Source: Penaeus vannamei | Lineage: Eukaryota; Arthropoda; Malacostraca; Decapoda; Penaeidae | Length of the DNA: 10,000 bases | Direction of reading: 5' to 3' | Assembly: GCF_042767895.1 (NCBI RefSeq) | Contig: NC_091569.1 | Span: forward strand, 39,547,738 to 39,557,737 | Shown here: in pieces, positions 1-5,631 of the stretch | Layout: the number at the start of each line of letters is the position of its first letter | How positions within the stretch are numbered: the stretch's first letter is position 1 | The notes under the pieces: model-generated | The model's database searches: none | Seen by the model: only the letters and a program-made list of their open reading frames with translations | What the model was told of the DNA's origin: nothing | Made by a program: the position numbers and the translations under genes

Positions 1-137
1 GAGGGAGGGAAGGAAGGAGTTAAGAAGGGGAAGGGAGGGGAGAAGTTAAGAAGGAGAGGATAGGGAGGGAGGGGAGGAGTTAAGAAGGAGAGGGTAGGGA
101 GGGAAGGAAGGAAGGAGGGAGGGAAGGAGTTGGGAAG
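1..137. repeat. Purine-rich imperfect minisatellite
   Basis: Almost entirely G and A, made of GGGA and GGAA blocks with a recurring GTTAAGAAGG element at about 19, 45 and 79 and a degraded copy (GAGTTGGGAAG) near 127. The spacing between copies grows (26, then 34, then about 48 nt), so this is an irregular repeat rather than a clean array. It is cut by the left window edge, so its full length is unknown. No coding signal is visible. Confidence 0.75.
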
Positions 138-420
138 ATCCATCCGGAAAAAAGATTCCGTCCCACCTCGTCATAATTCTTTCCTTTAAATCCCCAATCC
201 TCTTTTCCTTCTTGTCTCACCCTTAACAGCCTCACAGAGGACAGCCAATCCTCAAAATCCTAATTGTGACTCCTCTTCCTTCCTCCTCCTCAGCCTCCTT
301 CGTCCTCAACTCGCTTCAATAACCCTTTCCTCACTTCTCCTCTCTTTCTTACTGCATATCCCCGAGTGTTATTTAAGCTGTAACGTTCTGTCTTGTTGCT
401 TCGTTATTTTTCTTGTTCTT
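138..420. other. Complex, apparently non-coding sequence; no gene recognised
   Basis: This is the only stretch of more than 200 bases on the left side with ordinary base composition. I see no open frame of useful length and no RNA gene. Small items visible: a 5-bp inverted repeat CGGAA/TTCCG with a 6-nt loop (145-160); two copies of CCAATCCTC (194-202 and 245-253); and a TATTTAAG string at 370-377. The paired CCAAT strings and the AT-rich string are vaguely promoter-like, but no initiator or gene follows at a suitable distance, so I do not call a promoter. The sequence grades into T/C-rich DNA after about 260. Confidence 0.5.
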
Positions 421-540
421 GTGGATCTGAGTTCTCTCTTTTCTTTTTTTTATTTTATTTTCTTATCCTCCTTTTCTGTTTTTTCTTACTTTCAGTTCGT
501 TTCTTCCTGTTTTTTTTCTTTTTTCTTTTCAGTCCTCATT
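421..540. repeat. T-rich polypyrimidine stretch
   Basis: Long T runs broken by single C residues form the left shoulder of the CT tract. The stretch ends with a string that fits a eukaryotic 3' splice acceptor: an unbroken T/C run from about 499 followed by CAG at 530-532. A second CAG after pyrimidines lies near 492-494. In a pyrimidine tract of this length such matches arise easily, and the sequence downstream is low-complexity rather than exon-like, so no exon is annotated. Confidence 0.6.
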
Positions 541-850
541 ACTCTTCTTCCTCTTCCTCCTCGTCTTCTTCTTCCTCATCCCTTCACCTTCCTTTCTACT
601 ATCTATTCGTCCTCCTCCACCCTTCCTCCTTGTCTTCCCTTCTATCTCCTCCCTCCTACTCATCCTTTCTCCTCCTTCACACTCTATCTCCCTCCTCCTC
701 CTCCTCCTTCACCTTCCTCCTTTCTTCCACCCTCCCTCCCATCCCCTCATCAACCCTCTTCCTTCATCTTCCTCCTCCTCCTCCTTCACCCTCCACCTCA
801 TCCACTTCCTCCTCCTCCTTCTCCTTCCTTCCACCCCTCCACCTCCTCCT

Positions 851-1140
851 TCACCCTCCACCTCAACCCTCCCCTCCTCTTCCTCCTATTACCTTCTCTC
901 CTCCTTCACTCTCCACCTCCTCCTCCCACCTCCTCCTCCTCCCTCCCTCCCTCCTCCTTCACTCTCCACCTCAACCCTCCTCCTCTTCCTCCTATTACCT
1001 TCTCTCCTCCTTCCCTCTCCCCCTCCTCCTTCTCCTTCCCTCCACCCCCCCTCCTCCTTCCCTCTCCACCTCAACCCTCCTCCTCTTCCTCCTATTACCT
1101 TCTCTCCTCCTTTACTCTCCACCTCCTCCTCCCACCTCTT
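851..1140. repeat. About 100-106 bp tandem repeat nested in the CT tract
   Basis: Three successive copies carry the marker CCTATTACCTTCTCTCC, with its CTATT at 886, 992 and 1092, giving periods of 106 and 100 bp. Each marker is preceded by a CTCCACCTCAACCCTCC-like string (around 856, 964 and 1066). The copies differ in the number of TCC triplets between markers. This shows that the tract grew partly by duplication of 100-bp blocks and not only by triplet slippage. Confidence 0.7.
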
Positions 1141-1183
1141 CCTCCTCCTCCCTCCCTCCCTCCTCCTCCCACCTCCTCCTCCT

Positions 1184-1204
1184 CCCCCCCCCTCCCTCCC
1201 TCCC
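1184..1204 (-). repeat. Quadruplex/i-motif-capable C-run cluster
   Basis: The + strand has a run of nine C followed by three CCC runs separated by single T. The reverse strand therefore has four or more G runs of at least three with 1-nt loops, which meets the usual G-quadruplex pattern; the C strand could form an i-motif. The call is from pattern only, with no evidence that it folds in the cell. Confidence 0.6.
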
Positions 1205-1350
1205 TCCATCCACTTCCTCCTCCTCCTTCTCTCTCCACCTCCTCCTCCTCCTCCTCCTCCTCCCTCCCTCCCTCCTCCTCCCTCCTCCTCATCCCTCCCT
1301 CCCTCCTCCTCCCTCCCTCCCTCCTCCTCCTCCTCCCTCCCTCCCTCCTC

Positions 1351-1394
1351 CTCCCTCCCTCCCTCCCTCCCTCCCTCCCTCCCTCCCTCCCTCC
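1351..1394 (-). repeat. (CCCT)n tetranucleotide array
   Basis: About ten consecutive near-perfect CCCT units, the cleanest tetranucleotide repeat in the CT tract. The complementary strand reads (AGGG)n and can form G-quadruplexes in many registers. It ends where a CTTCCCTTCC interruption begins. Confidence 0.8.
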
Positions 1395-1733
1395 TTCCCT
1401 TCCTCCTCCTTCCCTCCTCCTCCTCCTCCACCCTTCATCCCTCCCTCCTCCTCCTCCCTCCCTCCCTCCCTCCTCCCTCCCTCCACCTCCTCCCACCCTC
1501 CTCCTCCTCCCCTCCTCCTCCTCCCTCCTTCCTCCTCCTCCTCCTCCCTCCCTCCTCCTCCCTCCTCCCTCCTTCCTTCCTCCTCCTTCCCTCCTCCTCC
1601 TCCTCCACCCTTCATCCTCCCCTCCTCCTCCTCCCTCCCTCCCTCCCTCCTCCTCCTCCCTCCCTCCCTCCTTCCTCCTCCTCCTCCCTCCCTCCCTCCC
1701 TCCTCCTCCTCCCTCCCTCCCTCCTTCCTCCTC
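1395..1733. repeat. Duplicated blocks of about 177 bp and 57 bp in the CT tract
   Basis: A marker CCACCCTTCATCC occurs with CCCTTCATCC at 1431-1440 and again at 1608-1617, a 177-bp offset, in both cases preceded by CTTCC and a (TCC)n run and followed by (CTCC)n. Near the end a CCCTCCTTCCTCCTCC block recurs with an offset of about 57 bp (near 1665 and 1722). These look like local tandem duplications inside the microsatellite. Confidence 0.6.
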
Positions 1734-1839
1734 GTTCGAAGAGACAGCACAGTGTTTGTGGATATCAAGACCCGACTCTAATAACACAGGCTTCCCCATC
1801 ACCCTTATCGACACCTCCCTGCTTGAGGAACGTGACGCC
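1734..1839. other. Complex-sequence island between the CT and GA tracts
   Basis: These 106 nt of balanced composition separate the pyrimidine tract from the purine tract. The island contains the palindromes TTCGAA (1735-1740) and GATATC (1761-1766) and a small CCTC/GAGG inverted repeat near 1816-1830. At least one frame stays open through it on each strand, for example LWISRPDSNNTGFPITLIDT on + and GKPVLLESGLDIHKHCAV on -. I do not recognise either peptide, and 106 nt without a stop in some frame is not remarkable. It could be the remnant of a unique locus into which the repeats expanded, or a short exon; nothing here decides. Confidence 0.45.
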
Positions 1840-1867
1840 GGGGAAGGGAGGGAAGGGAAGGGAGGGA
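1840..1867 (+). repeat. G-quadruplex motif
   Basis: Six G runs of at least three are separated by A or AA loops, well within the common four-run, 1-7 nt loop definition. It lies exactly at the junction of the complex island with the GA tract. Function is not implied. Confidence 0.65.
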
Positions 1868-2155
1868 AGGAGGAAGGGAGAGGAGGGTGGGAGGAGGAAG
1901 GAGGGAGAGGGTGGGAGGAGAAGGAGGGAGAGGAAGGAGGAGGGTGGGAGGAGAGGAGGGAGGGAGGAGGGAGGGAGGGAGAGAAGAATTGGGAGGGAGA
2001 GGAGGAAGGGAGGAGGGAGAGGGCGGAGATGGAAGGAGGGGGTGGGAGAGGGAAGGAAGGAGACTTGGAGGAAGAAGAAAAGAGGAGGGGAAGGGAAGGA
2101 AAGGAGGAAGGAGGAGGAAGGAGGGCAGGAGCTGGAGATGGAACGAAGGAAGGAG

Positions 2156-2170
2156 GAGAGAGAGAGAGAG
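2156..2170. repeat. (GA)n dinucleotide microsatellite
   Basis: Seven and a half perfect GA units inside the wider purine tract, followed by AAGAAAAGGG. Confidence 0.85.
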
Positions 2171-2215
2171 AAGAAAAGGGAGAAGGAGGGATGGGAGGTA
2201 GGGAAATAAAGATAA

Positions 2216-2625
2216 TCTGAGAATAGAGTGATAAAGAAGGAGAAGGTCGAGCAATAGAGAGAGAAGAGGAGAGAGAGAAAAACTGTAAGATAAAGATATG
2301 AATAGAGAGAGGGAGAGAGATAGGAAAGGAAGGAGAAAGACGAATAGACCGAGAAGAAAGGGTAATGATAGGGGCGAGAGAAAAGGGGGCTAATGATAAC
2401 ACAGAGGGATAGGAAACAGAAGAAAGAAGAGAGAAAGAGGGAGAAAAACGAAGACAACAAATGAATGAGAAGTATAAAGAAGGAGAGAAAGAAAGGGAGA
2501 AGATAATACAATCCTATTGATGAATAGATGAAATAAATAAACAAGAAGAAGAAGGTAAATATAGAAAAAAAGAAATATGAGATGGAAAAGAGAGAAAAAT
2601 ATAGATTTTGTTTTGGTTTAATATA
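2216..2625. repeat. Degenerate A/G-rich sequence; no gene seen
   Basis: Purine bias persists but is eroded, with GAGAGA and GAAGAA blocks interrupted by T and C, becoming steadily more AT-rich to the right. It reads as a decayed extension of the GA tract. No RNA gene or plausible coding sequence is visible; the reverse-strand open frame across it is a product of T/C-rich stop-poor sequence. Confidence 0.6.
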
Positions 2626-2677
2626 TTACAAAAAACAAATAAAAGAACCCCAAAAACTTTATTAAAAAAAAAAAAAA
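2626..2677 (+). repeat. Tail-only satellite fragment at the array edge
   Basis: This matches the last 40 bp of the monomer (TTACAAAAAACAAATAAAAG, then GAACCCC and CTTTATT) followed by 14 A. It differs from all other tails (AAAAAC in place of AATAGC, and a shortened ACAAAC segment). No head or CGATC subrepeat lies upstream, only GA-rich DNA and a short T-rich stretch. It marks the left boundary of the array and is the most divergent copy. Confidence 0.8.
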
Positions 2678-2690
2678 CATAAATCAAACA

Positions 2691-2736
2691 CAATAAAGAT
2701 ACATACAGATAATGAAGCCAATAAAGATACAAACAG
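2691..2736 (+). repeat. 18-bp direct repeat inside the head
   Basis: CAATAAAGATACATACAG (2691-2708) and CAATAAAGATACAAACAG (2719-2736) match at 17 of 18 positions with a 28-bp offset. In later monomers the second copy has become TAATAAAGATATAAACAG. The ancestral head therefore appears to have gained this duplication before array amplification. Confidence 0.8.
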
Positions 2737-2773
2737 CCTCCTTAAAAGGACTTCATTCCAAAGGCCCTTGAAG

Positions 2774-2875
2774 TCACTCTGCGAAGGCTCGACACGGCTC
2801 GCTCTTATTAGCTCTTGGAAGCCATTTCAAAGAGCGTCTGGGAATGAGGAAGGTCCAGTACCTCGCTCTTCGTGA
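2774..2875 (+). other. Self-complementary segment of the head, possible RNA fold
   Basis: CGCTCTT (2800-2806) and a second CGCTCTT (2864-2870) can each pair with the single AAGAGCG (2830-2836), so the two 7-bp stems exclude each other. AGGT/ACCT (2851-2863) forms a small hairpin. TCAC and GAAG (2774-2777, 2783-2786) can pair with CTTC and GTGA (2868-2875) around a 5-nt bulge, which would close a three-way junction if the upstream CGCTCTT is used. The arms are constant in nearly all monomers, but I see no compensating changes; variants at TCAC in monomers 4, 9, 11 and 12 weaken the closing stem. The folding is inferred. Confidence 0.35.
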
Positions 2876-2893
2876 ACTCTCAAAGGTGTTTTC

Positions 2894-3086
2894 CATTTTT
2901 TTTTCTTTCTTTTCTTTCTTTTTATTCTTTCTCTTTTTTTCGATTTTTTTTTCTTTTTTTCTCTCTTTTTCGATCTTTTTTCTTTCTTTCTTTATTTTCT
3001 CTTTTTTTCGATCTTTTTTCTTTTTTTCTCTCTTTTTCGATCTTTTTTTTCTTTCTTTCTCTCCTTTTCGATCCTTTTTCGATCTT
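2894..3086 (+). repeat. Polypyrimidine block with CGATC subrepeats (reference copy)
   Basis: It starts with an irregular T/C leader containing TTTTTATTCTTTCTC, followed by degenerate copies of CTCTCTTTTTCGATCTTTTT, each spaced roughly 30-40 bp. The last one or two copies before the tail are short (TTTTTTCGATCTTAC). Across the array the count is 4-8, with all interruptions confined to T/C except rare CTTTG, ATTTT and AATTTG. The subrepeat centre contains TCGA and GATC. Read on the reverse strand, the block gives Lys/Arg/Glu-rich open frames that have no stop and no meaning. Confidence 0.85.
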
Positions 3087-3098
3087 ACAAAACAAACA

Positions 3099-3104
3099 AA
3101 TAAA
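3099..3104 (+). promoter_or_regulatory. Polyadenylation-signal-like AATAAA (reference copy)
   Basis: AATAAA ends 20 nt before the poly(A) run of monomer 1 (which starts at 3125). The same arrangement, 20-21 nt, recurs in the other monomers, for example 4633-4638 before the run at 4660. The canonical distance from the hexamer to the cleavage site is about 10-30 nt. An A-rich context raises the chance of a fortuitous hexamer, but the constant position immediately before genomic poly(A) fits a polyadenylated RNA origin. Confidence 0.45.
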
Positions 3105-3120
3105 AGAACCCCAATAGCTT

Positions 3121-3155
<35 letters not shown>

Positions 3156-3158
<3 letters not shown>

Positions 3159-3644
3159 AACACAATAAAGATACATACAGATAATGAAGCCAATAAAGAT
3201 ACAAACAGCCTCCTTAAAGGGACTTCATTCAAAAGGCCCTCGAAGTCACTCTGCGAAGGCTCGACACGGCTCGCTCTTATTAGCTCTTGGAAGCCATTTC
3301 AAAGAGCGTCTGGGAATGAGGAAGGTCCAGTACCTCGCTCTTCGTGAACTCTCAAAGGTGTTTTCCATTTTTTTTTTCTTTTTTCTTTTTTTTCTTTTTA
3401 TTCTTTCTCTCTTTTTCGATTTTTTTTTCTCTCCTTTTCGATCTTTTTCGATTTTTTTTTCTTATTTCTTTTCTTTCTTTTTATTCTTTCTCTTTTTTCG
3501 ATTTTTTTTCTTTTTTTCTCTCTTTTTCGATCTTTTTTTTCTTTCTTTCTCTCCTTTTCGATCTTTTTTCGATCTTACAAAACAAACAAATAAAAGAACC
3601 CCAATAGCTTTATCAAAAAAAAAAAAAAAAAAAGAAAAAAAAAA
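3156..3644 (+). repeat. Satellite monomer 2 (489 bp)
   Basis: The head lacks the first six bases (CATAAA), so poly(A) runs directly into TCAAACAC. It has 7 CGAT subrepeats; the TTTTTATTCTTTCTC leader occurs twice (near 3400 and 3478), showing an internal duplication. A private T-to-C change lies at 3241. The tail ends TATC rather than TATT. Poly(A) is 19 A, one G (3634) and 10 A. TATAAA is again TACAAA. Confidence 0.95.
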
Positions 3645-4225
3645 CATAAATCAAACACAACAAAGATACATACAGATAATGAAGCCAATAAAGATATAAA
3701 CAGCCTCCTTAAAGGGACTTCATTCAAAAGGCCCTTGAAGTCACTCTGCGAAGGCTCGACACGGCTCGCTCTTATTAGCTCTTGGAAGCCATTTCAAAGA
3801 GCGTCTGGGAATGAGGAAGGTCCAGTACCTCGCTCTTCGTGAACTCTCAAAGGTGTTTTCGTTTTTTTTCTTTTCTTTCTTTTTATTCTTTTTATTCTTT
3901 CTTTTTTTTCGATTTTTTTTTCTTTGTTTTTTTATTTTTTCTCTTTTTCGATTTTTTTTTCTTTCTTTCTCTCTTTTTCGATCTTTTTTTCTTTTTTTTC
4001 TTTCTCTTTTTCGATCTTTTTTTTCTTTTCTTTCTCTCTTTTTTTTTTCTTTTTATTCTTTCTCTTTTTCGATCTTTTTTTTTCTTTTTTTCTCTCTTTT
4101 TCGATCTTTTTTTCTCTCTTTTTCGATCTTTTTTCTCTTTTTTTCTCTCTTTTTCGATCTTACAAAACAAACAAATAAAAGAACCCCAATAGCTTTATTA
4201 AAAAAAAAAAAAAAAAAAAAAAAAA
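3645..4225 (+). repeat. Satellite monomer 3 (581 bp, longest)
   Basis: Longest copy, with 8 CGAT subrepeats and 26 A. The pyrimidine block starts CGTTTTT, has a doubled TTTTTATTC leader and a CTTTG interruption near 3931. It carries ACAACAAAG in the head, the first TATAAA-bearing head of the array, and the tail form AAAAGAACCCC with a single terminal CGATCTTAC. Confidence 0.95.
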
Positions 4226-4655
4226 CATAAATCAAACACAACAAAGATACATACAGATAATGAAGCCAATAAAGATATAAACAGCCTCCTTAAAAGGACT
4301 TCATTCAAAAGGCCCTTGAAGTCCATCTGCGAAGGCTCGACACGGCTCGCTCTTATTAGCTCTTGGAAGCCATTTCAAAGAGCGTCTGGGAATGAGGAAG
4401 GTCCAGTACCTCGCTCTTCGTGAACTCTCAAAGGTGTTTTCCTTTTTTTTTCTTTCTTTCTTTTTATTCTTTCTCTTTTTTCGATTTTTTTTTCTCTCTT
4501 TTTCGATCTTTTTTTCTTTTTTTCTTTTTTTCTCTCTTTTTCGATCTTTTTTTCTTTTTTTCTCTCTTTTTCGATCTTTTTTTTCTTTTTTTCTCTCTTT
4601 TTCGATCTTTTTTCGATCTTACAAAACAAACAAATAAAAAGAATCCCAATAGCTT

Positions 4656-4688
<33 letters not shown>
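4226..4688 (+). repeat. Satellite monomer 4 (463 bp)
   Basis: It has 6 CGAT subrepeats and 29 A. The head has AGTCCATCTG in place of AGTCACTCTG (changes at 4324-4325). The pyrimidine block starts CCTTTTT. This is the first copy with the alternative tail form AAAAAGAATCCC. Confidence 0.95.
4276..4306 (+). promoter_or_regulatory. TATAAA-TCATTC pair in the head (monomer 4 example)
   Basis: TATAAA at 4276-4281 is followed by TCATTC at 4301-4306, which fits the arthropod initiator consensus TCAKTY. If the A at 4303 is +1, the first T of TATAAA is at -27, slightly closer than the usual position near -30. Monomers 3-14 keep TATAAA; monomers 1, 2 and 15 have TACAAA. No downstream promoter element of the RGWYV type is present at +28. 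In an A-rich repeat the pair may be chance. Confidence 0.25.
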
Positions 4689-5110
4689 CATAAATCAAAC
4701 ACAATAAAGATACATACAGATAATGAAGCTAATAAAGATATAAACAGCCTCCTTAAAAGGACTTCATTCAAAAGGCCCTTGAAGTCACTCTGCGAAGGCT
4801 CGACACGGCTCGCTCTTATTAGCTCTTGGAAGCCATTTCAAAGAGCGTCTGGGAATGAGGAAGGTCCAGTACCTCGCTCTTCGTGAACTCTCAAAGGTGT
4901 TTTCGTTTTTTCTTTTCTTTCTTTTCTTTCTTTTTATTCTTTCTCTCTTTTTCGATTTTTTTTTTCTTTCTTTCTCTCTTTTTCGATCTTTTTTTTTCTT
5001 TTTTTCTCTCTTTTTCGATCTTTTTTCTTTTTTCTTTCTCTCTTTTTCGATCTTACAAAACAAACAAATAAAAAGAATCCCAATAGCTTTATTAAAAAAG
5101 AAAAAAAAAA
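4689..5110 (+). repeat. Satellite monomer 5 (422 bp, shortest complete copy)
   Basis: Only 4 CGAT subrepeats, with a single terminal CGATCTTAC, and the shortest poly(A): 6 A, one G (5100) and 10 A. Tail form AAAAAGAATCCC. Comparison with monomer 3 shows that losing four subrepeats, together with 9 fewer bases of poly(A), accounts for essentially all of the 159-bp length difference. Confidence 0.95.
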
Positions 5111-5575
5111 CATAAATCAAACACAATAAAGATACATACAGATAATGAAGCCAATAAAGATATAAACAGCCTCCTTAAAAGGACTTCATTCCAAAGGCCC
5201 TTGAAGTCACTCTGCGAAGGCTCGACACGGCTCGCTCTTATTAGCTCTTGGAAGCCATTTCAAAGAGCGTCTGGGAATGAGGAAGGTCCAGTACCTCGCT
5301 CTTCGTGAACTCTCAAAGGTGTTTTCGTTTTTTTTTCTTTTCTTTCTTTCTTTTCTTTCTTTTTATTCTTTCTCTTTTTCGATTTTTTTTTTCGATTTTT
5401 TTTCTTTTCTCTCTTTTTCGATCTTTTTTTTTCTTTGTTTTTTTTTATTTTCTCTCTTTTTCGATCTTTTTTTCTTTCTTTTTTTATTTTCTCCTTTTCG
5501 ATCTTTTTTTTCTTTTTTTCTTTCTCTCCTTTTCGATCTTACAAAACAAACAAATAAAAAGAATCCCAATAGCTT

Positions 5576-5630
<55 letters not shown>
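5111..5630 (+). repeat. Satellite monomer 6 (520 bp)
   Basis: It has 6 CGAT subrepeats and the longest poly(A) in the window, 51 uninterrupted A (5580-5630). The leader is extended by extra CTTT units, and a CTTTG interruption lies near 5434. The head has CATTCCAAAGG and retains CCAATAAAG. Confidence 0.95.

Positions 5631-5631
<1 letters not shown>

Larger units (their letters stand above)
541..1733. repeat. Compound CT microsatellite tract, pyrimidine on + strand
   Basis: About 1.2 kb that is almost pure C and T on the + strand, with scattered A residues. It is mostly (TCC)n and (CCCT)n blocks; the left half retains more A (CACC, CATC, CAAC) and the right half is nearly pure. Several frames stay open over hundreds of codons on both strands because such DNA rarely makes stop codons. 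The predicted proteins are only Ser/Pro/Leu runs or, on the reverse strand, Glu/Gly/Arg runs, so I do not call them genes. Polypurine-polypyrimidine tracts of this kind are known to adopt triplex (H-DNA) forms and to be length-unstable. Confidence 0.95.
1840..2215. repeat. GA microsatellite tract, purine on + strand
   Basis: About 380 nt of nearly pure G and A (GGGA, GGAA, GGAGGA blocks) with a few T and C. It has the opposite strand polarity to the CT tract ending at 1733, so the two could pair imperfectly across the island. The open frames through it code only for Glu/Gly/Arg or, on the reverse strand, Ser/Pro/Leu runs and are not genes. Confidence 0.9.
2678..2893 (+). repeat. Conserved head of the monomer (reference copy)
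   Basis: This 216-bp segment is the most conserved and most complex part of every monomer. Its first 60 bases are A-rich. The remainder is more balanced, with CpG sites in GGCTCGACACGGCTCGCTCTT and AGAGCGTC. GGCTCG is directly repeated across ACAC. All copies end with CAAAGGTGTTTTC before the pyrimidine block. I compared it mentally with 5S rRNA, U1, U5 and U6 snRNA and tRNAs and found no convincing match. Confidence 0.85.
2678..3155 (+). repeat. Satellite monomer 1 (478 bp)
   Basis: First full monomer, used here as the reference for site positions. It has 6 CGAT subrepeats and ends with 31 A. Variants: CCAATAAAG and GATACAAAC in the head, so the TATAAA string is TACAAA; CATTCCAAAGG; tail form AAAAGAACCCC; the last subrepeats read CGATCC then CGATCTTAC. 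The pyrimidine block starts CCATTTTT. Confidence 0.95.

Noticed and set aside
194..377. CCAAT pair (194, 245) plus TATTTAAG (370) as a promoter
   Set aside because: No initiator at about 30 nt after the AT-rich string and no gene downstream; short strings of this kind are common by chance.
511..532. 3' splice acceptor (pyrimidine run then CAG)
   Set aside because: The match is good, but a kilobase of pyrimidine tract makes such sites inevitable, and what follows is microsatellite with no donor or exon.
393..1781. Open frames of 460-600 codons on + through the CT tract (also 421-2220)
   Set aside because: The predicted proteins are Ser/Pro/Leu runs that follow the triplet repeat, and the frame is open only because pyrimidine-only DNA cannot form stop codons. 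No domain, signal or codon preference is visible.
1095..2544. Long reverse-strand open frames across the CT tract, island and GA tract
   Set aside because: They are complements of low-complexity sequence, coding for Gly/Glu/Arg and Ser/Pro/Leu runs. The short normal-looking peptide from the island (about 35 residues) is too small to support a gene.
2678..2893. 5S rRNA, snRNA or tRNA gene cluster
   Set aside because: Tandem units of about 500 bp recall 5S rDNA, but the head has no recognisable 5S internal control region, no U1/U5/U6 signature, and only a weak and broken tRNA-box similarity.
2844..3347. Recurring frame starting MRKVQYLALRELSKVF in nearly every monomer
   Set aside because: It begins in the head and immediately becomes Phe/Ser from T/C-rich DNA and then Lys from poly(A), sometimes reading into the next head. 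It recurs because the repeat recurs, and monomer 13 has lost the ATG without other change.
4785..5126. Reverse-strand Lys/Arg-rich frame joining FCKIEKRSKK-like and NTFESSRRARYWTFLIPRRS peptides
   Set aside because: The basic stretch is the complement of the pyrimidine block. Its length and frame change from monomer to monomer, as expected of non-coding DNA.
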